This document shows, piece after piece, positions 48,635-61,295 of a DNA stretch of 64,000 nt (position 1 is the stretch's first letter; every line of letters starts with the position of its first letter). The stretch is taken from the NCBI GenBank assembly GCA_035460165.1, contig DATHWW010000005.1, positions 1-64,000 of the forward strand, written 5' to 3'. The notes beneath the pieces are model-generated. The model was given only the letters and a program-made list of their open reading frames with translations, was not told where the DNA came from and made no database searches. Both the position numbers and the translations under genes were made by a program. This stretch comes from MM2 sp035460165 (GTDB lineage: Bacteria; Pseudomonadota; Gammaproteobacteria; Burkholderiales; Methylophilaceae).

Positions 48635-49693
48635 TTATGGGGTTTTATTAAATGGAATATTCTTGATAGTTTCGGTAAACATAAATCCGACAGAATTGTT
48701 ACGTATTAGCTCTTGAACACTGCTTAGAAGAATTGTGACAGCAAAATTATTCGACTGAATTATTCGCATAACTACTTCGTCCACCTCTCCATCCCAGGCT
48801 TCATTCGTTAATGGATGACAAATGACTCCTCCTCCGTGTACAAAGCCATTACGAATATCGTAGAACTCACGTAACTTTTTCTTCAGTATTGCTTTTTCTT
48901 TATCACTCAAGACTAACAAATTTGAAATTCGGTTATTTAGATATTGAAAAGAGCTGCCATGAGGGGTATCAAAGACTGCCTCTAAAGCACTAGCAATCCA
49001 GAGAGTCGCTTCGGGCTCAAAAAATTCGCGGCGAGATAGATGAAGGAGTGAAAACAATGCTCTTTCAATATTCGTTTTGGCTACTTGCCGGAAACCAATG
49101 TTATGCCGCCGGTACCATTCCAGTACATTCTCAAAAGGTTGAAAACCAACTTTTAGCCACGCTGATTGTTGAGCCTCATGCCAAGCACTTTCAAACAAAT
49201 ATTCACTAAGCTCGAGCTCGGTCTGTGCAAACACATCTTTCGTGGGATCAAGTTTTGGTACCCTGATATAGGATCGATACAAGTTAAAACATCCCGGAGT
49301 CGCTAAATTAGCTAGCAGGAATAATTCATATAGAAAATGCTCTAAAAGATCATTGCCAGTCCAGAGTCTAAAATGCTCAGAATTCTCTTCAAACTCAACC
49401 ATTGCTTGACAAACAAGCTTGTTAGCAAAGAAGTTTGGATTTTCAGTAATAGTCTTGCTTATGACATCTGGAGGTTGTGAGTAGAGCTCAGCAAGCTTAC
49501 GAGCGTAAGTTTCTGCAGGTGACCAATCAATGTATATTGTGATTTTCCCGTGGGACGATGTTAGGTCGCTTTGAGAGTAATATTTGACTATACCTTGCCA
49601 AGTGGCTAAATCTGCTGAAGATGTTATTTCTTCATATCCTCCAAAGCTTCTGGAAGTATTTAGAATAATGTCAAAGTTATTTTTCTGAGCCAT
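48635..49693 (-). CDS. Hypothetical protein with a HEPN-like R-x4-H motif, AT-rich gene
   Basis: A 352-residue soluble protein. Near the C terminus LREFYDIRNGFVHGG gives Arg281-N-G-F-V-His286, matching the R-x4-6-H motif of HEPN ribonucleases; the surrounding helices resemble Apea-like HEPN domains. The N-terminal 230 residues are unassigned. The gene is clearly richer in A and T than its neighbours, as are its flanks (48430-48634 and 49694-49800), suggesting recent acquisition. No Shine-Dalgarno is evident. No toxin-antitoxin or CRISPR partner is adjacent. A defence role is possible but not shown. Confidence 0.75.
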   Translation of the reverse strand: MAQKNNFDIILNTSRSFGGYEEITSSADLATWQGIVKYYSQSDLTSSHGKITIYIDWSPAETYARKLAELYSQPPDVISKTITENPNFFANKLVCQAMVEFEENSEHFRLWTGNDLLEHFLYELFLLANLATPGCFNLYRSYIRVPKLDPTKDVFAQTELELSEYLFESAWHEAQQSAWLKVGFQPFENVLEWYRRHNIGFRQVAKTNIERALFSLLHLSRREFFEPEATLWIASALEAVFDTPHGSSFQYLNNRISNLLVLSDKEKAILKKKLREFYDIRNGFVHGGGVICHPLTNEAWDGEVDEVVMRIIQSNNFAVTILLSSVQELIRNNSVGFMFTETIKNIPFNKTP

Positions 49694-49859
49694 ATCAATT
49701 GTTAGGTCGCTAATTTCATTGAGAAGGCCAATCTAGGATTTATAGTTGAATATAGCCTAATTTTTAGGTGCTAGTTGAGCAGAGCAATAATCAAATTTGA
49801 TGAAAGCTGCAATTCGACTTTCTGCTAAAATTCATCCTTTTGCGTACGCCTGAATTCTC

Positions 49860-53741
<3,882 letters not shown>

Positions 53742-53765
53742 TTTTTATAATTAGCTGGAGAAAAC

Positions 53766-54248
53766 ATGAAACTGGTTAAGGCACTGATTCTGAGTTTGGC
53801 ACTGGCAGCACCGCTCTCCGCGATGGCTCTCGACGGCGATCAGCAAGTCGAATATACCGAAGCGCTGGGCAACGGCAATGTCAAGGTAGTACAAAAATAC
53901 CTGGACAACGGCGTGAACGTTAACGATCAATATTTCGCCTGGTCCGCGCTGCAAATCGCCGCCAACAAGGGTCAGCTGGAAGTGGTGAAGCTGCTGGTCG
54001 AGAAGGGTGCCGACATGAACTATAAGCATCCGATCACCAAGATGACGGCGCTGGCACTGGCCGCGGTAGACGGCTACAGCGATGTCGTGTCTTACCTGCT
54101 TTCCAAGGGTGCCGATCCCAACATCAAGCTGCGCGGTAATGTATCCATCGTCCGTGTGGTGCGCGATGAAGGTAACACCGCTATGGTCGACCTGCTGATC
54201 AAAGGCGGCGCCAAGGATGACGGCTGCAAAGACGGCAAGTGCTTCTAA
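53766..54248 (+). CDS. Exported ankyrin-repeat protein
   Basis: A 160-residue protein with a signal peptide ending PLSAMA (residue ~20). Ankyrin repeats are clear: FAWSALQIAANKGQLEVVKLLVEKGADMNYK, MTALALAAVDGYSDVVSYLLSKGADPNIK and GNTAMVDLLIKGGAKDD. Two cysteines end the chain (CKDGKCF). In bacteria, small periplasmic ankyrin proteins occur beside catalases and other redox enzymes; here a flavocytochrome operon follows after 50 bases. It could be a partner or assembly factor for it, which is inference. Confidence 0.87.
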   Translation: MKLVKALILSLALAAPLSAMALDGDQQVEYTEALGNGNVKVVQKYLDNGVNVNDQYFAWSALQIAANKGQLEVVKLLVEKGADMNYKHPITKMTALALAAVDGYSDVVSYLLSKGADPNIKLRGNVSIVRVVRDEGNTAMVDLLIKGGAKDDGCKDGKCF

Positions 54249-54298
54249 ACAAAAATTGATGTAAGACTCAAATGTAGTCTTTCCGACTGGGAGGTGGG

Positions 54299-54634
54299 GT
54301 GAGACGGTGCGTATCCATGGCTGTGCTGCTATGGCTGGCCTGCTACACGCAGGTGGCACTGGCCGATCCTCATCTTCGCGTGCTGGCGGCCTCCTGCGCC
54401 GCCTGTCACGGCACGAATGGCAATAGCGTCGGCGGAACCCCGGTTCTGGCCGGCCTGGCGCCGGACTATTTCATTACGCAAATGCAGGCGTTCCGTTCAG
54501 GAATGCTTCCTTCCACGGTCATGCATCGCCATGCAAAAGGGCTGACCGAAGCGGAAATCAATCAACTCGCCGAGTATTTCGCCGCCCAACCGCGGCATTC
54601 GGCAATCATTCTCCCGAAAGCCGAAACGCCGTGA
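54299..54634 (+). CDS. Monoheme cytochrome c, FccA-like subunit
   Basis: A 111-residue exported class I cytochrome c. The signal peptide ends QVALA (about residue 22). The heme motif is Cys33-A-A-Cys36-His37, and Met residues in GMLPSTVMHRH could be the sixth ligand. The start is GTG at 54299, directly after GGGAGGTG; an inner ATG at 54317 is an alternative. It overlaps the flavoprotein gene by four bases, the fccAB arrangement of flavocytochrome c sulfide dehydrogenase, where it would pass electrons to the respiratory chain. Confidence 0.88.
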   Translation: MRRCVSMAVLLWLACYTQVALADPHLRVLAASCAACHGTNGNSVGGTPVLAGLAPDYFITQMQAFRSGMLPSTVMHRHAKGLTEAEINQLAEYFAAQPRHSAIILPKAETP

Positions 54635-55890
54635 CCGCGCGTCGCGACTTTCTCAAACTGCTTGCAGCCAGTGCCGCGCTAGGCGCTGTTCCCCGCCTGG
54701 CTTGGGCGAACCAACCCAGAGGCCGCGTGGTGATTGTCGGCGGCGGTTATGCCGGGGCAGCGGCTGCAAAATATTTAAGAATGTGGGGCGGTGATCGGCT
54801 GGATATCGTGCTGGTCGAGAAAAGCCCGGCGTTTATTTCCTGCCCGCTCAGCAACCTAGTGCTGGGTGGCAGCAAAACGATAGACGAGCTGACGTTCGGG
54901 TTTTCCGGGTTGGATCGGTATGGGGTACGCCGCGTGCAGCAAGAAGTGGTCAGCATCGACCCCGAGCTTCGCACGGTTGCCTTGTCGAACGGAGAAACGC
55001 TGGCCTACGACCGGCTGATCGTCGCTCCCGGCATCGATTTCATCTGGGAAAGGTTGCCAATGCTGGAAAGCGCAGCCGCGCAACAAGCTGTGCCGCATGC
55101 CTGGAAAGCCGGCGAACAGACGGTGAACCTGCGCCGCCAGCTGGAAGCGATGCCGGACGGCGGTACGTTTGTGATGACGGTACCCAAAGCGCCTTACCGC
55201 TGCCCGCCGGGTCCATACGAGCGCGCCAGCCAGGTGGCTTTCTATTTCAAGCAGCACAAGCCGCGCTCCAAAGTCATCGTGCTGGATGAAAACCCGGAGA
55301 TCGTCTCGAAGAAGGGCCTGTTTACCAGAACCTGGGCCGACATGTATCCGGGGATAGTGGATTACCGGCCCAACAACGCGCTGATCGAAATCGATGTCGC
55401 GACGCGCAACGTAAAAACGGAGTTCGAGGCGGTTCAGGCCGATGTGCTCAATGTGATTCCGCCGCAGCGCGCCGGCAAGCTGGCGCAGACGCTGGGCGCG
55501 GCGAATATCGACCGGCGCTGGTGCGAAGTGGATTTCCTGACTTACGAATCCCGGGTGGTCCCGGGCGTTCATATCATCGGCGATGCCGTGGCGGCAGCGC
55601 TGCCCAAGTCAGCGCACATGGCGACTTCGCAGGCCAAGGTGTGCGTTTCGGCGATTGTTTCCTTGATGACAGGCGAGGCTCCCGATCCGCAGCCGGTTTT
55701 CGCCAATACCTGTTACAGCTTTGTCAGCGACACAATGGCCATGCACGTGGCGAACGTCTATCGTTTCGATGCATCAAAGAAAATGATGGTGTCGGCGGAA
55801 GGCGGCGGTGTTTCCGACCGGCCGAGCGAACAAGAAGGCAATTACGCGCAGTGGTGGGCCAAGAATATCTGGAGCGATGTATTGAAATGA
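54631..55890 (+). CDS. Flavocytochrome c sulfide dehydrogenase flavoprotein subunit (FccB/SoxF-like)
   Basis: A 419-residue periplasmic flavoprotein with a GTG start. RRDFLKLLAASAALG is a twin-arginine-type export signal. The FAD fold is RVVIVGGGYAGAAAAKYLR. Cys71 in FISCPLSN corresponds to the cysteine that covalently holds FAD, and Cys191 (YRCPPGPYERAS) with Cys361 (ANTCYSF) to the redox disulfide. The family oxidises sulfide to sulfur. Here it is co-translated with a cytochrome and with PQQ-type propeller genes, so another substrate is possible. Confidence 0.88.
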   Translation: MTARRDFLKLLAASAALGAVPRLAWANQPRGRVVIVGGGYAGAAAAKYLRMWGGDRLDIVLVEKSPAFISCPLSNLVLGGSKTIDELTFGFSGLDRYGVRRVQQEVVSIDPELRTVALSNGETLAYDRLIVAPGIDFIWERLPMLESAAAQQAVPHAWKAGEQTVNLRRQLEAMPDGGTFVMTVPKAPYRCPPGPYERASQVAFYFKQHKPRSKVIVLDENPEIVSKKGLFTRTWADMYPGIVDYRPNNALIEIDVATRNVKTEFEAVQADVLNVIPPQRAGKLAQTLGAANIDRRWCEVDFLTYESRVVPGVHIIGDAVAAALPKSAHMATSQAKVCVSAIVSLMTGEAPDPQPVFANTCYSFVSDTMAMHVANVYRFDASKKMMVSAEGGGVSDRPSEQEGNYAQWWAKNIWSDVLK

Positions 55891-57095
55891 CAGTACGGCC
55901 GTTGACCTTGCTTTGTTGGTTTTTGGCGTTGGTCCCGATGGCGCAGGCCGAGTTGGCCTCACCCATTCCGCAGCAGGTTAATCCAGCCTTGCAGTTGAAG
56001 CTGCCCGAAGGATTCAAGGCCGAGGTGTTCGCGAGCATACCTGCCGAAAGCGCCGGTCCTTTCCAGGGGCCGCGCTTCATGACCTTCGGGCCGGACGGGA
56101 ATCTGTATCTATCCCTCGGCCTCAACAACAAGGTCGTTATGCTTCCCGACCGGGACAAGGATGGCAAGGCGGACTCGGTCGTAACGGTGTCCGATAAGTT
56201 GAATGGGCCGCAAGGACTGGCGTTTGTCGACAACATGCTTTACGTCGCCAACCAGGACGGCGTCGTACGCCTGGAACCGCGCGACGGAAAATGGCCGGCG
56301 GCGAGTGTCACGCCCATCATCAACAATTTGCCGGCGGGCGGGCACACGCTGAAGACTCTGCGCGTCGGGCCGGACCGGCACTTTTACATCAATGTCGGCT
56401 CCAGCTGCAATGTGTGCGACGAAAACGACCCATTGCGCGCGACCATGCTGCGCTACACGCTGGAAGGCAAACCCGCCGGGGCGTTGGTGACGGTAGGCCG
56501 GCACGCGTCGTCGCCGATCTGGGCCAGGGGATTGCGCAATACGCAAGGTTTCGCATGGCAGCCGGGGACGGGCGCGATGTATGCGACCAACAACGGTTCC
56601 GATATGCGCAGCGGTACCAAGGGCGGCAAGCCTGACGACGATCTGCCGCCGGAGCATTTCAATCGTCTGGAAGCGGGCAAGCATTACGGCTGGCCGTATT
56701 GCTGGGGCGAGCGGGTTACGGATCCCAATTTCCCCGGCCCGGATGGCTTTTGCAAAGGTGTCGAGGCGCCGGCAATTACTTTTACTGCGCACTCGACGCC
56801 TGTCGGTATGAGTTTTCTCGACAAGGCCAGCGTTCCGACCGATTACCGCGACGATGCCCTGGTTGCGCTGCATGGCTCGTGGAATCGCAGTGTACCCTCC
56901 GGATACAAGCTGGTGCGCGTGCATTTCGAGCAAGGCAAGCCGGTCCGGGTGAGCGATTTTGCGACCGGTTGGCTGCGGGGCGATGATGCTTGGGGCCGTC
57001 CGGTAGATGTGATTGTCGGGCCGGCGGGCGATGTTTACGTGTCGGATGACCGGGCCGGATTGATATACCGTATTACTTACAAGGAACTGAAATGA
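55887..57095 (+). CDS. PQQ-dependent sugar/sorbosone dehydrogenase family protein, periplasmic
   Basis: A 402-residue exported beta-propeller. The signal peptide ends PMAQAE (about residue 21). Family motifs are FQGPRFMTFGPDGNLYLSLG, LPAGGHTLKTLRVGPDRHFYINVGSSCNVC, IWARGLRNTQGFAWQPGTGAMYATNNG and HGSWNRSVPSGYKLVR. The conserved His, the Arg in RGLRN and the C-x2-C are those of PQQ-binding aldose/sorbosone dehydrogenases, but PQQ use is unproven here. ATG at 55887 overlaps the fccB-like stop as ATGA. It links the operon conceptually with the two pqqA genes elsewhere in the window. Confidence 0.85.
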   Translation: MTVRPLTLLCWFLALVPMAQAELASPIPQQVNPALQLKLPEGFKAEVFASIPAESAGPFQGPRFMTFGPDGNLYLSLGLNNKVVMLPDRDKDGKADSVVTVSDKLNGPQGLAFVDNMLYVANQDGVVRLEPRDGKWPAASVTPIINNLPAGGHTLKTLRVGPDRHFYINVGSSCNVCDENDPLRATMLRYTLEGKPAGALVTVGRHASSPIWARGLRNTQGFAWQPGTGAMYATNNGSDMRSGTKGGKPDDDLPPEHFNRLEAGKHYGWPYCWGERVTDPNFPGPDGFCKGVEAPAITFTAHSTPVGMSFLDKASVPTDYRDDALVALHGSWNRSVPSGYKLVRVHFEQGKPVRVSDFATGWLRGDDAWGRPVDVIVGPAGDVYVSDDRAGLIYRITYKELK

Positions 57096-57640
57096 AGTCT
57101 GTTATCGCTGCGTTATTACTGGGATTGGCTGGCATTCATGGCGTGCATGCCGAAGAGGCCAAGCCCGATCTGTTGATGATCATCGAAGCCAATGAATACG
57201 AGCACGAGGTGCGTCTCGGTTTTGTGCCGCACTATATCGTCTGGGCGCGTAAGGGTCCGGCGCTGGAGAGGGCCGCGCGGCAAGCGTTCGGCCCGAGCTT
57301 CAGCGATATCGGCATGTGCAAAAGCAACGAAAATGCCGATGCCGTGGTCTGGCTGCAGTCGTACCTGAGCTACAACCCGATGATGATGACGTATTACGCC
57401 AAGGTGACGGCGCGTCTGTATCGGTCGGACGGCAAGTTGCTCGAGACCTTTACCGCGACCGGAACGTCCAAGGATTTCTACGGCTCGCGCCTGATCGAAA
57501 CCTATGTGCAAACCGCTTACGACCGCGCGATGCAGGATATCGCCGCGCAGTTCACGGCAAATAGCGCAGCGCAACAGGGGATAGACCGCACTGCACCCAT
57601 GTCGCCTTGCGCGCTGGTGACCTTGGTCCCGAAACTTTGA
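57092..57640 (+). CDS. Exported hypothetical protein in the flavocytochrome operon
   Basis: A 182-residue protein with a signal peptide ending GVHAEE (about residue 20). The mature part contains AADAVVWLQSYLSYN-like text (ENADAVVWLQSYLSYNPMMMTYYAKVTARLYRSDGKLLETFTATG), an alternating beta pattern that resembles small periplasmic/lipoprotein-like folds; two cysteines are far apart. It starts in an ATGA overlap and lies between two propeller genes. No family is recognised. Confidence 0.8.
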   Translation: MKSVIAALLLGLAGIHGVHAEEAKPDLLMIIEANEYEHEVRLGFVPHYIVWARKGPALERAARQAFGPSFSDIGMCKSNENADAVVWLQSYLSYNPMMMTYYAKVTARLYRSDGKLLETFTATGTSKDFYGSRLIETYVQTAYDRAMQDIAAQFTANSAAQQGIDRTAPMSPCALVTLVPKL

Positions 57641-57651
57641 TTGGAGAAAAA

Positions 57652-58497
57652 ATGATGTTCAACAAAAATAAACTGGCTTTTGCGCTTTCCCTGCTGTTTT
57701 CCGTGGCCGTCCAAGCGGCCGAGCCGCAGAAGGTCACCGGACTGCAATCGCCGGAGTCGGTGGTAGTCGGTGCCGATGGGCGTATTTACGTCTCGGAAAT
57801 CGGCGAGTTCGGCAAGGACGGCGACGGCAAAATCAGTGTCATCGACGCCCAGGGCAAGCTGCATGCCTTTGCTACCGGTATGGATGACCCCAAGGGTCTC
57901 GCCTTTTTCGGCAACGATTTATATGTGGCCGACAAGACGCGCATGCTCAAGGTCAGCATCGACGGCAAGTGGACAGTCTTTGCCGCGGCCGATGCTTTTC
58001 CCGTGCCGCCGCAATTCCTGAACGACGTGGAAACGGATAGCCAGGGCAATGTCTACGTGACGGACAGCGGCGATCTCAAAGGCAAGGGCGGCGCGATTTA
58101 TCGCCTCAACAAGAACGGCAAGGTGACGCGCGTCGCCGGCGATCACGTCCAGCAGGTGCAGGGACCCAACGGTTTGCTGATGGATGGTCGCGGAGCGCTG
58201 CTGGAAGTCGATTTCGTTTCCGGCATCCTGTACCGCATCAAATTGCGCACCGGTGAAATGGAAAAGGTTGCCGAAGGTTTCGGCGGCGGCGATGGCATAG
58301 TGCGCGGCCCCGGCGGCGTGCTGTACGTCAGCGACTGGAAAAACGGCAAGGTATACGCGGTGAGCAAGAAAGGCGAAGTTTCACTGCTCAAGGATGGCTT
58401 TCAGGCTGCTGCGGATATCGGCCTCAGTCAGGACGGCAAATATGTGTTGGTGCCGGATATGAAGGCAGGTGAGCTGGTGTGGCTGCCGGTGAAGTAA
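57652..58497 (+). CDS. Exported SMP-30/NHL-like beta-propeller protein
   Basis: A 281-residue exported protein. The signal peptide ends AVQAAE (about residue 21). Repeats such as GLQSPESVVVGADGRIYVSEIGEFGKDGDGKISVID, NDVETDSQGNVYVTDSG and GPGGVLYVSDWKNGKVYAVS form propeller blades. It resembles gluconolactonase/SMP-30 or NHL proteins. GGAG precedes the ATG at 57652; a second ATG is adjacent. As last gene of the operon it may hydrolyse the lactone made by the preceding dehydrogenase, an inference from family pairing. Confidence 0.82.
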   Translation: MMFNKNKLAFALSLLFSVAVQAAEPQKVTGLQSPESVVVGADGRIYVSEIGEFGKDGDGKISVIDAQGKLHAFATGMDDPKGLAFFGNDLYVADKTRMLKVSIDGKWTVFAAADAFPVPPQFLNDVETDSQGNVYVTDSGDLKGKGGAIYRLNKNGKVTRVAGDHVQQVQGPNGLLMDGRGALLEVDFVSGILYRIKLRTGEMEKVAEGFGGGDGIVRGPGGVLYVSDWKNGKVYAVSKKGEVSLLKDGFQAAADIGLSQDGKYVLVPDMKAGELVWLPVK

Positions 58498-58551
58498 CGG
58501 TCGGCCTAGCTATTGTTGCGTTTTATTGAATTCGCGACGGGCGTTAGTCGT

Positions 58552-59244
58552 TTAAAACGTTACCTCGACCACCCCCGCGCTGCGGGCGATTCCCTTGACG
58601 AGTTGTCCGGAACGGGTTTTGACCGTGACGACCTGGCCGGCAGTAGCATTGCCCATGGCCTGGCCTTCCGAGGTCACGGTAAATCCGTTGCCTTTCGCGG
58701 TCAGTTGGACCGACTGGCCTTGCCGGATGACGTTCGCGGCGCGCAGCATTTCCGCGCGCAGCACTGTGCCGTTGGCGATGGGGGCCACCACGGTGCGGCC
58801 TGCGACCTGGTCCAGCGAGGTGAGTGCGCTTCCGGCGAAACGGGTGATGTCGCGCGTCTCCAGAGCGATATCGTCCGGTTGCACCTGTTGCCCGCTGGTG
58901 ATCGGCCGAACCGCGACCAGCACCTGATTGCTTACCTTGATCTGCACCGGCACATAAAGCGACCAGCTTTCGGGCGCCAGGCAACGCACGCCTACGCTGC
59001 TATTGCCCCATAGCCGGCTGCCGCTGGGAAGATAAGGCTGCAACTGCGTGCATTTCGTTAGATTGAGACGGGAATCGATGCGACTGACGGTGACGGTATA
59101 TTCCCCGGGCAGACTGGCAGTTTTTTCCTTTACGAATGCTTCCGCGGACTTCTGGATAGCTGGTAGCGACTGCAATTCCTGCGCGTATGCGCCAGCGGAA
59201 AAAGCAAGCTGGATCAATATGTAAAATGAACTGAAGAGGCGCAT
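58552..59244 (-). CDS. flgA: Flagellar P-ring assembly chaperone FlgA
   Basis: A 230-residue periplasmic protein needed for P-ring formation around the flagellar rod. A signal peptide (FSSFYILIQLAFSAGAYAQ) is followed by an SAF domain (VLVAVRPITSGQQVQPDDIALETRDITRF) and the C-terminal GQSVQLTAKGNGFTVTSEGQAMGNATAGQVVTVKT segment, which is diagnostic. ATG at 59244 is preferred to TTG at 59253. It faces away from the flgB operon with a diguanylate cyclase gene between. Confidence 0.94.
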   Translation of the reverse strand: MRLFSSFYILIQLAFSAGAYAQELQSLPAIQKSAEAFVKEKTASLPGEYTVTVSRIDSRLNLTKCTQLQPYLPSGSRLWGNSSVGVRCLAPESWSLYVPVQIKVSNQVLVAVRPITSGQQVQPDDIALETRDITRFAGSALTSLDQVAGRTVVAPIANGTVLRAEMLRAANVIRQGQSVQLTAKGNGFTVTSEGQAMGNATAGQVVTVKTRSGQLVKGIARSAGVVEVTF

Positions 59245-59355
59245 TGATATCAACTATCTGCAGGAAACTGTAATAGAATCGAGAACCCGATTGATTGTAA
59301 TGGATTCCAATAAAAAACGTATCTCAAACGTTCTTTAGCCCGAGTATCTTCTGAA

Positions 59356-61131
59356 ATGCAAAGCCCTACGACTCCCATCGATATCGCCCGGCAGGCGCTC
59401 AAGCAACTCGCTACCAGCAAGATTGCACCGACGCCGGACAACTTCCGCAAGGTGTATGACGAGATTGCCGGTATCCAGTCCGAAGATGAGTCGGTCGGGC
59501 TTGCCAAAGCCCTGGAACGTGTCCTCAAGGACGCTGGCAAGCAGCGGCCAAAATACCTGAAAACGGTGCAGGCCCTGAATGCCGCTATCGGCAAGCATGA
59601 CTGGAAGGAAACGGAAAACCAGCTGCGCGAATTGTTGCCCCCCGGTGCGGGCGGGGGCTGGGGCACATCAATTCGTAGCCTCATCAGGCAGCTCGAAGCC
59701 AGCCACAAGGGATTGACGACCAGCAAGAAAAAAGAAGGGCTGGAACGTGTGCTGGTCAATTTCGAAAACGACCCCGACCAGCTATTGCTGAAAATTCAAG
59801 CCTTGGTCGCCTCCTGGGGCGGCGGTACGGCCATGGATCGATCCGGTGGTGAAGAGCCTGCACAGGAGGTTTCGGCCGGAATGCCTGGGCCGGAGGAAGG
59901 CGTTGCCTTGGGCGGCGCCGCATCGGCGGGGCCGCTGGCGCTGCTATGGCGCGATCTCCTGGTCAAGACGCTGGAAGTCGGCCTGCTGTCGCAACTCAAA
60001 TACATTCCCGAACTCGCGCGCGGCGCCGAAGTGCTGCTGGAACAGGCGCGTCGTGCGCATACCGAAAAAGAAGTTCTCAAGCTGACCGAGGCATTCAAGG
60101 GCTATTGGTACAAGCTCGAAATGCATACTGATGCACAATTCCGACTGCACGAAGAGCTGCTGCACTTGTTGCGGCTGCTGGTCGACAACATGGGCGAACT
60201 GGTGGTGGACGACAAATGGCTGTCGGGGCAGACCGCGATCATCCGCGACATTATCTCCAAGCCGCTCGACATCGAGGTGTTGTACGACGCCGAAAGTGGC
60301 CTGAAGGAGCTGATCTTCAAGCAGGGCAAGCTCAAGCACGGGCTGGCCGAGGCCAAGGACACGTTGAAGCAGATGGCAAGTACATTCGTCGAGCGGCTGT
60401 CCGAAATGACGCGGCATACCGGCGAATATCATCAGAAAATCGAAGGCTACCAGCAGCAGATCAGCTCCACCGAGGATATTACCGAGCTGAATGTCGTGCT
60501 CGACCGCCTGATGCATGACACGCGCGCGATGCAGCTCGACGCGATCCGCTCGCATGAAGACTTCAAAGAAACCCAGAAAAAGGTCGAGGAGGCCGAACGG
60601 CGCATACGCGAGCTGATGACGGAGCTGGACCAGGCGAGCGAAATGGCGCATAACGACTACCTGACCGGCGCGCTCAACCGCCGCGGCATGAACGAGGCGC
60701 TGGAGCGCGAATTCAGCCGCTCGGATCGTGCCGCGACCAGGCTTTGCCTGGCGATCATGGATATCGACCATTTCAAGAAGCTGAACGACAGCCTGGGGCA
60801 CGAGGCGGGCGACGTCGCCTTGACGCATCTGGCCAGGGTGACCAAGTCGGCATTGCGTCCCACTGACGTGCTGGCGCGCTACGGCGGCGAGGAGTTCGTC
60901 ATCATCCTGCCTGAGACCGATCTCGAGGAAGGCAAGCGGGTCATGGCGCGCGTGCAGCGCGAGCTGACCAAGAGTTTCTTTCTGCACAATAACGAGCGTG
61001 TGCTGATCACCTTCAGCGCCGGCGTTGCGGAGCGCCTTAAGGATGAGGTGTCGGACGCCACCATGAAGCGCGCCGACCTGGCCTTGTACGAAGCCAAGCA
61101 TTCCGGCCGCAATCGCGTCGTCGGGGCTTGA
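59356..61131 (+). CDS. GGDEF diguanylate cyclase with long helical N-terminal domain
   Basis: A 591-residue cytoplasmic protein making cyclic di-GMP. The catalytic GGEEF is at 510-514 (ARYGGEEFVIILPE) and the RPTD inhibitory site at 501-504, so product inhibition is expected. Upstream lies a coiled coil (about 370-430). The first 370 residues are helical, of unassigned family, with no membrane segment. A gly/acid-rich linker lies near 155-195. It sits between flgA and flgBCDE, suggesting that it links flagellar output and second-messenger signalling. Confidence 0.92.
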   Translation: MQSPTTPIDIARQALKQLATSKIAPTPDNFRKVYDEIAGIQSEDESVGLAKALERVLKDAGKQRPKYLKTVQALNAAIGKHDWKETENQLRELLPPGAGGGWGTSIRSLIRQLEASHKGLTTSKKKEGLERVLVNFENDPDQLLLKIQALVASWGGGTAMDRSGGEEPAQEVSAGMPGPEEGVALGGAASAGPLALLWRDLLVKTLEVGLLSQLKYIPELARGAEVLLEQARRAHTEKEVLKLTEAFKGYWYKLEMHTDAQFRLHEELLHLLRLLVDNMGELVVDDKWLSGQTAIIRDIISKPLDIEVLYDAESGLKELIFKQGKLKHGLAEAKDTLKQMASTFVERLSEMTRHTGEYHQKIEGYQQQISSTEDITELNVVLDRLMHDTRAMQLDAIRSHEDFKETQKKVEEAERRIRELMTELDQASEMAHNDYLTGALNRRGMNEALEREFSRSDRAATRLCLAIMDIDHFKKLNDSLGHEAGDVALTHLARVTKSALRPTDVLARYGGEEFVIILPETDLEEGKRVMARVQRELTKSFFLHNNERVLITFSAGVAERLKDEVSDATMKRADLALYEAKHSGRNRVVGA

Positions 61132-61241
61132 TCCGCGAATAGTTCAACCTTGCCGCCGGCAGCGGCAAGACCTTGCCGGGCTCTGCCGGCCATTCCAGTA
61201 AAATCCCTTCAAAACCCAGCTCTGGCGCCGTTCCCAGCGTA

Positions 61242-61256
61242 TGGCATGCTTTCTGC
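61242..61256 (+). promoter_or_regulatory. Sigma-54-type promoter of flgBCDE
   Basis: TGGCATG-N5-TGC: GG and GC elements in exact -24/-12 spacing, matching TGGCACG-N4-TTGC at the key bases. The start point would be near 61268, 28 bases before flgB. Sigma-54 control of mid-stage flagellar operons is common in many proteobacteria. Confidence 0.6.
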
Positions 61257-61295
61257 TTTTGTATTGCCGAAACATCAACCCAAGGGCTTCGGCAT

